From: Chloracidobacterium sp. N
GTDB taxonomy: Bacteria; Acidobacteriota; Blastocatellia; Chloracidobacteriales; Chloracidobacteriaceae
Length of the DNA stretch: 64,000 nt
Assembly: GCF_018304765.1 (NCBI RefSeq)
Contig: NZ_CP072642.1
Span: 1,951,819-2,015,818 of the forward strand
Reading direction: 5' to 3'
Positions 8,753 through 16,937 of the stretch are shown in pieces. The position numbers and the translations under genes are program-made. The notes under the pieces were generated by a model. That model had not been told where the DNA came from and did no database searches. It was given only the letters and a program-made list of their open reading frames with translations. Position 1 is the first letter of the stretch, and each line of letters opens with the position of its first letter.

Positions 8753-9385
8753 ATGGCACACCGGGCGTACCCGACCACTGAGTTTGAAGCGCCCTACTGG
8801 GCCAGGGGACTGAACTATATCGCCGGTGTGGACGAAGCCGGGCGGGGTGCCTGGGCCGGCCCCGTCGTGGCCGCAGCCGTGATGCTCAACCCGGAGGCCA
8901 TTCCGGCCGGGCTTCAGGACTCCAAGCAACTGACGCCGGCGCAACGGGAACGGCTTGTCCCCCGGATTGAAGCCGCAGCTTACGGGATCGGCATTGGCAT
9001 TGTGGAAGCAGCGGTCATTGACCGCATCAACATCCTGGAAGCCACCCGGCAGGCCATGCAGGAGGCGCTGGCAGCGCTGTCTCCCCGGCCGGACGTTCTG
9101 CTCCTTGACGCCCTCTCCCTTCCGGTCGTACCCATCCCACAGCAGTCGGTCGTGCATGGAGACGCCCGCTCCGTCTCGATTGCCGCGGCTTCCATCATCG
9201 CCAAGGTGTATCGTGACCGGCTCATGGAGAAGCTCGATGCCCAATACCCGGCGTATGGTTTCTCACGTCACAAAGGGTACGGAACGGCCTACCATCAGCA
9301 GCAGCTTCGCCGTTGTGGACCCAGCCCCATTCACCGGCTGACCTTTCGGGGCGTCGTCCCCGCCTCCCCTGAAACCAATCCTTAA
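8753..9385 (+). CDS. rnhB: Ribonuclease HII
   Basis: RNase HII cleaves the RNA strand of RNA-DNA hybrids and removes single misincorporated ribonucleotides. The catalytic motif VDEAGRGAWAGPVVAA lies at residues 26-41 (Asp and Glu metal ligands). DSKQLTPAQRERL, a central strand carrying the next Asp (LLLDALSL) and SIIAKVYRDRLM follow, with HKGYGT near the end. It is 210 aa, the normal length. The start at 8753 follows one base after the preceding stop; a long 5' extension in frame overlaps that gene and is rejected. Confidence 0.95.
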   Translation: MAHRAYPTTEFEAPYWARGLNYIAGVDEAGRGAWAGPVVAAAVMLNPEAIPAGLQDSKQLTPAQRERLVPRIEAAAYGIGIGIVEAAVIDRINILEATRQAMQEALAALSPRPDVLLLDALSLPVVPIPQQSVVHGDARSVSIAAASIIAKVYRDRLMEKLDAQYPAYGFSRHKGYGTAYHQQQLRRCGPSPIHRLTFRGVVPASPETNP

Positions 9386-9434
9386 CTTTTTGATTCCAGA
9401 CAAGTTAGAATAGATCACCCCAACTTTCCGGCGT

Positions 9435-9463
9435 TTGACACGGTATATTCTTTGTGATACCGT
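9435..9463 (+). promoter_or_regulatory. TTGACA box with inverted repeat upstream of the TPR gene
   Basis: A consensus -35-like TTGACA (9435-9440) overlaps a 7-bp inverted repeat, ACGGTAT (9440-9446) and ATACCGT (9457-9463), about 75 bp before the TPR gene. No good -10 hexamer sits 17 bp downstream. The site may be an operator or a weak promoter. Only the sequence symmetry is seen. Confidence 0.3.
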
Positions 9464-9537
9464 CACCCACCTATCAGCCTTGAGCTTCTATCGTCGCAAT
9501 ATCTTTCAGCGGCGTTTACCGCGACGGGAGCCACGCC

Positions 9538-12500
9538 ATGTCCTATACAAAAGCCAACGATTTACGAAAAGCCGAGAAGCTCGTTCAACAAGGCAAAATC
9601 AAGCCTGCGATCAAGGAGTATGAAAACCTGGTCGCATCGAATCCGGGCGACACCAACCTGCTCAACATTCTCGGCGATTTGTATGTCCGGGACGGGCGCA
9701 ATGATGACGCCATCATCACTTTTGTCAAGTTGGCTGAAGCAACGCTGCGCGATGGGCACACACCGCGGGCAATTGCGGTGTACAAGAAAATCTACAAACT
9801 GGCCCCCGGCAATGCCGATGTTGCGCTGAAGCTGGCTGAGCTTTACCTTCGCCAGAATCTGATTGTCGAAGCGCGCAAACAGTACCTCGAACTGGCGGAC
9901 TACTACACCAAAAATGGCCGCAGTCAGCAGGCGCTTGAACTCTTGCAGCGCGTTGCCGACCTCGATCCCGAAAATGTTCCCGCGCGGTTGCGTCTTGCCG
10001 AGAATTACCAGCGGGAAGGCATGACGGAGAAGGCCATTGAAGCCTACATTGCCGCCGGCTCACAGCTCATTCGCAAGTCCAGCCTGGTCGAAGCCCAACA
10101 GGTTTTTCAGCGTGTCCTTGAACTGAATCCGACGAGCACCCCTGCCCTCAACTCCCTGGCCACGATTTACATCAAGCAGGGCGACTCCGGCCGGGCGGTT
10201 GCCCTGCTCGATAATGTAGCGCGGCAACGCCCGGATGACACTGACCTGCTCATCCTCAGCGGACGCATCTACCTTCAGGCCGAGCTGCTGGACGAGGCTG
10301 AAAAAGCCCTGCTCAAGCTGCTCAAAGTGGACAAAACCCGCTTTGAATACCTTCTGACACTGGCCCAGAAGTTTGCCGAACAAGGTTACTTTGACCGGGC
10401 CGTGAGTCTGGTCGAGCAGTGTGTCGAGCCGATGGTCACCCGGCGGCAGGAAACGCGCGGGGTGGAGCTGCTCAAATCCATCCTTGAAAGCGAGCCGTAT
10501 CACGTTGCAGCCCATCAGTGCCGGGCGACGCTCTACAAGCGACTCGGCGAAAGCAATGAGTTACCGGAGGCGCTCAAGTCCCTGGCCCAGGCGGCCATGC
10601 ACCACAACAAGCGCGACATCGCCGAACAGGCACTCAAAGAACTCATCGAACTTGAGCCGAATGAGCCGGCCCATCTGGAACTGATGCGGGCCTGGGGCTT
10701 CACGAGCACCGTCAGCCCGACCATCGCCGAACGTGACCGTTTGATCAACGCTCCGGTGTACGCCGGTGGCGTTGGACAGCGCGTGGAGTTCGTTGATATT
10801 CCGACGGCCAATCCACCCCTCACACCAACCACCGGACCCGCAGGCGACTTCGGCTTCACCTCCGGGTCGGGTTTTCAGCCCCAGATGACGATGCCCTACC
10901 AGCCACCTGGAACGCCCGGTTTGGGCTTTGGCGGGACGACTGGCGGTTGGACAGACTTTACTTCGCCACATTCGGGAAACTTTTCCCCACAGGCTCCGGG
11001 AACCGGCTTTGAAGGTGGGTCCAACGGCACGCAAAGCGGCAGTTTTGGCGTGCAGAGCAGCAGCAGCAGCATAGAGGCTCCAAGCGGCAGCTTCGGGCCA
11101 TTTGGCGCACCTCCACCGCTGGTCGGCGGTTATATCCCACCCACAACTGAGGTGCTCCCGGAAGATGCGCGGCGGCTCAAAGCTGATGCCGAGCGTTTTG
11201 CCAACCTGGGTATGCCGGATCAGGCTATCCACCTGCTTCACGAAGCCGTCCGGCAGGCACCACACAGCATTGAGCTGCGGCTGCTTCTCAAACAGCTTTA
11301 CACCGACATCGGACAGCCACAGGAAGCTGCCCAACAGGCGACAGTCCTCGCCTCACTGTATGCCCAACAGGGGGATTACGCCCAAAGCCAACGTTTCCAG
11401 CAGGAAGCCCAGCAGGCAGCCGGCTCCATCCCAGCCGGAGGGAGCTTTGACCTGTCATCCGCAACTGTCAGTTCACCACCGCCATCAGGTGGGGATGAAG
11501 TCGAGATAGACATCAGCGGCGAGGTACAGGCCCCGGCACCGGCCCCCTTCGCCGCCTCAGCCCCGTCCAGCACCAGCAGTCCGGCCGGCAGTGATTTTGG
11601 CTACACGAGCGGCGGCGGTTTTGTCGTTCCGACCGACGACGCCATTTACTCGGGCCCAGCCCATTTCCCGGCGACGCAGCCACCGGCAGAGCCGTTTGCA
11701 GTTCAAACTTCCACTTTTGACCTGCGCAAGGATCAACCCGGCGAAGTTTCTGTCTCCATGACAGAAGAAAAGCTGCGTGAGCAGTTGGAGGGCGTGAACT
11801 TCTACATTGCGCAAGGGTTTCACGATATTGCCCGCGACAATCTGGCCAAGCTCAGTCTTGACTTCCCCAACCATCCCGAAATTCTTGCCCTTCTCGCCAA
11901 AGTTCAGACCCCTGTGCCGCCAAGGGTGACGGAGCCAAGCCTGACGAGCCTGGCCATTCCGACGGATGCCCCCGCCGAAGTTCCCGTCTCCAAACCGGAA
12001 TCCATGGGGTCACTGATGAACGGCCTGGTGAGCGAGCTCGAAAAGGCTCTCGAAGAACTCGAAATGGGTCACTTCGATGCACCCGCCGTCACCAACCTGT
12101 CCCCCAAACCCGAAGCGGCAACCGACAAGACGCCGACCGGGCCGCTCTTTTTGGGCGAGTCCGGGCTTCAGGATGTCTTTGACGAATTCAAGCAAAGTGT
12201 GGAAGTGGATACCGAGGCCACGCCAGACTTTGAAACCCACTACAACCTCGGTTTGGCTTACAAGGACATGGACCTCTTTGATGAGGCTATCGAGGAGTTC
12301 CAGACCGCTTTTCGCGGCACCGATCCCAACGCGCCGAATCCACACTACTTCCAAGTCTGCAACATGCTGGGGCTGTGCTTTATGGCCAAAAACGAGCCGC
12401 AACTGGCCACGGTGTGGTTCAAGCGTGGCGTCGAAGCCCCCGGACGGACGGAAGATGAATACCAGGCGATGCGGTATGATCTGGGACTGGCCTACGAGCA

Positions 12501-12615
12501 GATGGGACGCTACGACCAGGCCCTCGAAGTCTTTGAAATGGTCTATGCCGTGGACATCAACTACCGCGAAGTCGCCGAGAAACTCGCCGAACTCCGGCAA
12601 CGTGTCCAACACTGA
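9538..12615 (+). CDS. Large TPR-repeat protein with Gly/Ser/Pro-rich linkers
   Basis: This 1025-aa protein has TPR units over about residues 1-400 (KPAIKEYENLVASNPGDTNLL-type repeats). A low-complexity Gly/Ser/Pro/Phe segment covers about 420-535, a short TPR block about 540-630, and another low-complexity stretch about 640-730. Further TPR-like helices follow, including FETHYNLGLAYKDMDLFDEA near 900. No signal peptide or membrane segment is seen, so a cytoplasmic scaffold is likely. Several Pro/Ser-rich spacers separate TPR blocks like beads. Similar proteins are common in Acidobacteriota and Myxococcota (general knowledge). A small membrane protein follows 27 bp downstream. The partner is unknown. 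Confidence 0.8.
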   Translation: MSYTKANDLRKAEKLVQQGKIKPAIKEYENLVASNPGDTNLLNILGDLYVRDGRNDDAIITFVKLAEATLRDGHTPRAIAVYKKIYKLAPGNADVALKLAELYLRQNLIVEARKQYLELADYYTKNGRSQQALELLQRVADLDPENVPARLRLAENYQREGMTEKAIEAYIAAGSQLIRKSSLVEAQQVFQRVLELNPTSTPALNSLATIYIKQGDSGRAVALLDNVARQRPDDTDLLILSGRIYLQAELLDEAEKALLKLLKVDKTRFEYLLTLAQKFAEQGYFDRAVSLVEQCVEPMVTRRQETRGVELLKSILESEPYHVAAHQCRATLYKRLGESNELPEALKSLAQAAMHHNKRDIAEQALKELIELEPNEPAHLELMRAWGFTSTVSPTIAERDRLINAPVYAGGVGQRVEFVDIPTANPPLTPTTGPAGDFGFTSGSGFQPQMTMPYQPPGTPGLGFGGTTGGWTDFTSPHSGNFSPQAPGTGFEGGSNGTQSGSFGVQSSSSSIEAPSGSFGPFGAPPPLVGGYIPPTTEVLPEDARRLKADAERFANLGMPDQAIHLLHEAVRQAPHSIELRLLLKQLYTDIGQPQEAAQQATVLASLYAQQGDYAQSQRFQQEAQQAAGSIPAGGSFDLSSATVSSPPPSGGDEVEIDISGEVQAPAPAPFAASAPSSTSSPAGSDFGYTSGGGFVVPTDDAIYSGPAHFPATQPPAEPFAVQTSTFDLRKDQPGEVSVSMTEEKLREQLEGVNFYIAQGFHDIARDNLAKLSLDFPNHPEILALLAKVQTPVPPRVTEPSLTSLAIPTDAPAEVPVSKPESMGSLMNGLVSELEKALEELEMGHFDAPAVTNLSPKPEAATDKTPTGPLFLGESGLQDVFDEFKQSVEVDTEATPDFETHYNLGLAYKDMDLFDEAIEEFQTAFRGTDPNAPNPHYFQVCNMLGLCFMAKNEPQLATVWFKRGVEAPGRTEDEYQAMRYDLGLAYEQMGRYDQALEVFEMVYAVDINYREVAEKLAELRQRVQH

Positions 12616-12642
12616 TTCACACGTGCCTGACGCTTTCGCCCC

Positions 12643-12903
12643 GTGTCCGTCAAGCTGACCGCCATTCTCTTCATTGCCCTGTGTTTCGAGGTTGGGCTGC
12701 TGCTGGCCATCATCCCGTGGACGAACTACTGGGAAAACAACTTCTTTCTGTTCTGGCTGACAGCCCGTTTCCCCGGCAGTCAGCTTGCGGCCATCGTGCA
12801 GAGCGGTTACGTGCGCGGCGCGGTCACCGGCATCGGGCTGGTCAACCTCGCCCTTGGCTTCCTCGAAATCACAGGTTTTCGTCGGCTTCCCACCGAGGCA
12901 TAG
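12643..12903 (+). CDS. Small two-span membrane protein
   Basis: This 86-aa protein starts at GTG. It has a hydrophobic segment at about residues 5-26 (LTAILFIALCFEVGLLLAII), a polar aromatic loop (WTNYWENNFFLFW), and a second hydrophobic stretch at about 55-78. This is a two-helix inner-membrane topology. It lies 27 bp after the large TPR gene and is probably co-transcribed. It converges with the cytochrome gene, whose stop is 12 bp away. No family was recognised. Confidence 0.7.
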   Translation: MSVKLTAILFIALCFEVGLLLAIIPWTNYWENNFFLFWLTARFPGSQLAAIVQSGYVRGAVTGIGLVNLALGFLEITGFRRLPTEA

Positions 12904-12915
12904 CCAGCCCAATGC

Positions 12916-14730
12916 CTACTCGCCAATGTCAATGGCCTCGGTTTTGCCCAGCTCAGCGCGGAAAGCGGTGAGTCGGGCGGCTGGAATCTGCCAGTTGGCA
13001 TCGAGGGGCACACTGGCCGGGCGGACCCAGTCAGCTCCCTTGGGCAAGTCGCGCCACCACGCCGCGTACCGCGCGATGACGGCCTCCCGGTCACGCTCAT
13101 CGGCCAGGTAAAAGAACCCGAAGTCTTCACCGGAAACACTGCGCAGGGCGTCATAGGCGAAGTACCGGACGGCCGGATAGCGGTCGCGCAGCGCCTCGAT
13201 GAGAAAAGGAATCGCCCACTGGCGCTCACGGGCACGCCCATCGGCGCCACTCGTGCCCAAAGCCCACGCGGCCGTGATCCGCGCCGATGGATCAGGGCTG
13301 AAGAGTTCCCGTACGATTTCCGCAATCCTGGCTTCCGGGCGCGCCGCATTCGCGGCAGAGAGCGCGTAGCGGGGCCCGTACCACTGCGTCATGTAGCGCG
13401 CCGCCCAGTCGGCACTTTCACCCGGATGACACATGTTGCACCCGTTCGGCATGTTGGTCGAAAGGCTCTTGTCCGGCTCAGGATTGAGAATGCGGTGCGT
13501 CCGCTTGGCGGTGAGCAACCCAAAAGAAATACGCGGCCGGTGGCATTCGTAGCAGGCGCTGCCACTGCTGTCGGCCCGGTGATGCGTGTGGGCTTCGAGG
13601 TTGGCGGCAATGCTGGCGTGGCACTGGGTACAGGACTTGTTCCCCCGCATTTCATCCTGCATCAGGGATTGCTGGCGACCCTTGTGGACATCGTGGCAAC
13701 TCACGCAGGTCATGTTGCCTTCCGTGTGGCACTTGCTCATCAGCAGCCCCTGATACTCGTAAGCCGTCAGGCGCGGCGTGCCGTCGGGGTAGAAACGTGG
13801 TGCAAAACTGTAGTCGCCGACTTTGGCCGTGATGTCCAGCGGACGGTAGTATTTCGACAAATCTTCGCCGGGCGTGTAGGGATCGCCTTTGGCCATGATT
13901 TCCCGGATGTTGTTGATTTCGACGGGCAGCCGTTGCCCATGGCAGTGACCGCACACCTGGGTGTTGGTACGTTTGTCCCGCTTCGCCTGGTTGACAATCG
14001 TCGGGTCATCCACCCGCACCTGCCGGCGCAGCCAGGTCCAGCCGAAAGCCTGATTTTTTTCGACGTGCAGCTTTCCGGGGCCATGGCACGCTTCGCAGCC
14101 AATCCCCAGTTCTTCAACCCTGGTGTTGGTGAACTGTCCGGTTTTCACATCCATGCCGGGCCTGCCCTTGACGTTGTGGCAAAAGATGCAGTTGTTGTTC
14201 CACACACTGGTGTGGTGGCTGAAATCGGGCAAATCCGGGTGCAAAAACAGCCCCTGCAGGTTGAACCAGTATTTTTTCTCGATGTTCCAGGCAATGGGCA
14301 GGCGGTAAAAGGTTGTCCCGACTTGGGTGACATACTGCTGGAAACGGCGTGACCCGATAGTGCGGACGATTTTCGCCACGCCCAGGCGGCCGTTTAGGTC
14401 CAGCGTTTCCATGAAAAACTCATCCCCCTGCCGGAACATCCGCGAGGTAACGCCCTGGTAGGTGTAGGTGGCGTTGTTGAAGTCGCCCACCACGGTCTCC
14501 GGGTTTGCCGGCTGCGTCATTTTGTGGTGATGCGATTGTGACCAGTGCGTAAACTGGTCCTGGTGACAGGCCCGGCAACTTTCCGACCCCACATAAGCCA
14601 CCTGCGACAGGTCAGGGGCGTAGGTGCGCAGCTCATCCACCTGCCGTTGCCAGACCCACCACCCCAACCCGGACAGCAGACCACAGCCGAGCAGAACGCC
14701 GATTTTGAGTGCAGCCGATTTCGAGACCAT
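12916..14730 (-). CDS. Octaheme c-type cytochrome with C-terminal HEAT-like region
   Basis: Eight CxxCH heme-binding motifs are present in 604 aa: CRACH (residue 52), CIFCH, CEACH, CGHCH, CVSCH, CTQCH, CYECH and CNMCH. A hydrophobic N-terminal anchor (residues 9-27) with no cleavage site places it in the periplasm, tethered to the membrane. After the last heme, residues about 440-560 hold Ala-rich helical pairs resembling HEAT repeats (AAWALGTSG, VRYFAYDALRSV). Extra His residues (HHHKMT, THHRADS) may be distal heme ligands. It is last in a ubiD, M1-like, cytochrome run, 26 bp after the previous stop. Electron partner unknown; an octaheme nitrite or hydroxylamine enzyme is possible but no special active-site motif is seen. 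Confidence 0.9.
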   Translation of the reverse strand: MVSKSAALKIGVLLGCGLLSGLGWWVWQRQVDELRTYAPDLSQVAYVGSESCRACHQDQFTHWSQSHHHKMTQPANPETVVGDFNNATYTYQGVTSRMFRQGDEFFMETLDLNGRLGVAKIVRTIGSRRFQQYVTQVGTTFYRLPIAWNIEKKYWFNLQGLFLHPDLPDFSHHTSVWNNNCIFCHNVKGRPGMDVKTGQFTNTRVEELGIGCEACHGPGKLHVEKNQAFGWTWLRRQVRVDDPTIVNQAKRDKRTNTQVCGHCHGQRLPVEINNIREIMAKGDPYTPGEDLSKYYRPLDITAKVGDYSFAPRFYPDGTPRLTAYEYQGLLMSKCHTEGNMTCVSCHDVHKGRQQSLMQDEMRGNKSCTQCHASIAANLEAHTHHRADSSGSACYECHRPRISFGLLTAKRTHRILNPEPDKSLSTNMPNGCNMCHPGESADWAARYMTQWYGPRYALSAANAARPEARIAEIVRELFSPDPSARITAAWALGTSGADGRARERQWAIPFLIEALRDRYPAVRYFAYDALRSVSGEDFGFFYLADERDREAVIARYAAWWRDLPKGADWVRPASVPLDANWQIPAARLTAFRAELGKTEAIDIGE

Positions 14731-14756
14731 GGGGACTTCAGAACAAACGGGAGTTT

Positions 14757-16937
14757 CTATGGTTCGGGACGGAATGGACGTTCGAGATACTGCTGGGCCT
14801 GTTGAAGAGCGGCCGCGTCATCACCGGCCTCGATGACTTTTTTGTACTCGGCCACGGCGCGGTCGCGCTGTCCCAGCGCATCATACGCATTGCCTTTCTT
14901 GAGTGCCGACCAGGATTCAACCCACCGTGGGCGCAAATCGCCATCAAGCGCCTCATCAAAGGCATCGCGGGCTTTTTCGTAGTTTCGCTGGCTTAGGTAC
15001 AGCAGGCCGAGATTGTACCATGCCCAACTGCTGCGGCGATTGACGCGAATTGCCGCCTCGAACTGCTGCTGGGCTTCGGCCAGCTCGCCATCTTCGATGT
15101 GCTGGATGCCACGCCGCACGACGACTGCAACGCGCAGTTCATCGGAAATGCGGAGAATTTTGGCATCCGGGTCAATCAACAGGTCACGCGGCTCGGAGGT
15201 GGAGGTCAGGCTGAAACTGGCTTCCCGTCCGTCAAACTGGAGCGTGGCCCGTTCCGCACTGCCCTTGGTCTCCAGCGTCACTTCGACCGGCATGCGGAAG
15301 CCTTCCAGCTTTTGTTCGAGCGTACCGCGCATGCGGTAGGTGCCGCCCGGAATCCGCAGAATCTTGTAATCGGGGACGAATTCGGGAACACCCGTCGAGT
15401 CTACCCACAGGGCAAAGAACCAGCGCAGGTCCTGCCCGGCCGTCTGCGTGGCAAGGTTTTCAAAATCGCTCAGGCTGATGTTCCGGCCGAGATACTGGGT
15501 GTAACAGGTTGCCAGTAACCGGAAGAACGTTTCATCACCCAACAGGACGCGCAGCATCCGAAAGACGAACGCCCCCTTGTAAAACATAATCGAGCGGTAA
15601 GCCGCCGATTGGTCATCGAGTTCCGCCGGAGCGCGCCGCAGCGACGACTGTGATTCAAACGCCAGCGCCCGTTCCAGAACATCGCGGACCAGTTCACGGA
15701 ATTCCGCATCGTTGCGCCGGGCTTCCTCAACCAGCAGGTAGGCGTAGGTGGCCAATCCCTGGGAAAGCCAGACATCATCAAACGATTTGAGCACGACGCC
15801 CTGCCCCCACCACTGGAACGCCACTTCGCGGCAGAGCAGTTCACGGGGCAGCTCACGGGTCCGAAACAGCCGCGAAGCGAGCAGGGTCACGCCGGCGCTG
15901 GTGGAACTCTCCAGACTTTCGTCGTCAATTTCCGCCATCGCCAGTGTAGGCCCGAAAGCATAGGGGCCGAAGCTCCGTTCGTAACGCTCAAGCGCCTGCA
16001 CAGCGATGTCGGCATACTCGGCGGCGCGGGCTTCATTACCGGGACGGACATACACCCGGATTTCCGTCTCTCCCTGCTGCCGGGTCTGCACCTGGTAGCG
16101 ACCGACGGCCAGATTCCCGAACAGGACACTTTTGGCCGAAGCAAACGACCAGCGGGTGCGCGGCCCCGTCCCGGCGGGCAATGTCGGTGCGGCTTGTGGC
16201 ACATCGGCTCCGCGCATGGCAACCGGAAGGGACGGCAAAAAGGCATTTGACGGCCGCCGTGGGCGCGGCCGCGGTGATGGGCGCGGGGACGGACGCGGCG
16301 TGGCCGGCGCCGGAGCGGGACGCCGCTCCGGTTCCAGGGACGGCACTCCCGGCCCTGTCACCGGCTGTTTCGCCTGAAATCCGTAACCCACTACCGTCAA
16401 TCCATCGGGAACGGTCAGGTTCAGCGTAAAGGTTGCCGTATCGGCCGCATAGCCGTGGAAGGGGAACCAGCGTCCGCCGTAGAGCAGATAACTCCCACCG
16501 TCCTGACCAACGTAGGCCAGGCGCTTGTTGGTCAGCACGCCACCTTCGGCCGACAGAAGCTGCCCGGCATACTCGACAATGACGACGAAGGGTGTACCGG
16601 GCGTGGTCGCCCGTGGCAGTGCAATCCGCAGATCGAGATCGCGGAGCCGGTCCTGGGTAAACTGAAGCGGCTGAAGGTTCTCATCCAGAACGCGCCGGAC
16701 TTCCAGCGCCCCATTGAATTCAAACACGACCGACTGCACAGGTCGCCGGGCATCCATCCTGACTTTGGCGCGGGCGACAAAGGTTTGCGTGGCGGGAATG
16801 ATCTCGGCATCAATCTGGTAGTCGAGAACATCCAGCGGGTCATCGGCCGGAGCCGCCCAAGTTGTCAGGCAACTCACCAGAACGGCAAGCAGCCACGGCA
16901 CCGGACGCCGGGCTACTTCCCAAAAAGCGTGCGCCAT
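14757..16937 (-). CDS. M1 aminopeptidase-like protein lacking zinc ligands, with TPR tail
   Basis: The 726-aa protein has a signal peptide (residues 1-29), a beta-rich M1 N-terminal domain, a Pro/Arg-rich insert at about 203-232, and an M1 catalytic-domain fold. The zinc motif HExxH reads REVAF (370-374), and the WLxEG ligand segment reads WLSQGLATY with Gln393 in place of Glu. All three metal ligands are therefore lost while Glu371 remains. The GAMEN substrate motif is also altered (MAEIDDES). The C-terminal ~110 residues are TPR repeats (AWYNLGLLYLSQRNYEKA). It overlaps ubiD by 25 bp and precedes the octaheme cytochrome. It is likely a periplasmic binding or scaffold protein rather than a protease (inference). 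Confidence 0.85.
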   Translation of the reverse strand: MAHAFWEVARRPVPWLLAVLVSCLTTWAAPADDPLDVLDYQIDAEIIPATQTFVARAKVRMDARRPVQSVVFEFNGALEVRRVLDENLQPLQFTQDRLRDLDLRIALPRATTPGTPFVVIVEYAGQLLSAEGGVLTNKRLAYVGQDGGSYLLYGGRWFPFHGYAADTATFTLNLTVPDGLTVVGYGFQAKQPVTGPGVPSLEPERRPAPAPATPRPSPRPSPRPRPRRPSNAFLPSLPVAMRGADVPQAAPTLPAGTGPRTRWSFASAKSVLFGNLAVGRYQVQTRQQGETEIRVYVRPGNEARAAEYADIAVQALERYERSFGPYAFGPTLAMAEIDDESLESSTSAGVTLLASRLFRTRELPRELLCREVAFQWWGQGVVLKSFDDVWLSQGLATYAYLLVEEARRNDAEFRELVRDVLERALAFESQSSLRRAPAELDDQSAAYRSIMFYKGAFVFRMLRVLLGDETFFRLLATCYTQYLGRNISLSDFENLATQTAGQDLRWFFALWVDSTGVPEFVPDYKILRIPGGTYRMRGTLEQKLEGFRMPVEVTLETKGSAERATLQFDGREASFSLTSTSEPRDLLIDPDAKILRISDELRVAVVVRRGIQHIEDGELAEAQQQFEAAIRVNRRSSWAWYNLGLLYLSQRNYEKARDAFDEALDGDLRPRWVESWSALKKGNAYDALGQRDRAVAEYKKVIEAGDDAAALQQAQQYLERPFRPEP

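Noticed and set aside
12916-14730. Specific assignment to octaheme nitrite reductase or hydroxylamine oxidase
   Set aside because: No CxxCK motif or cross-linking tyrosine pattern is visible; only the heme count matches.
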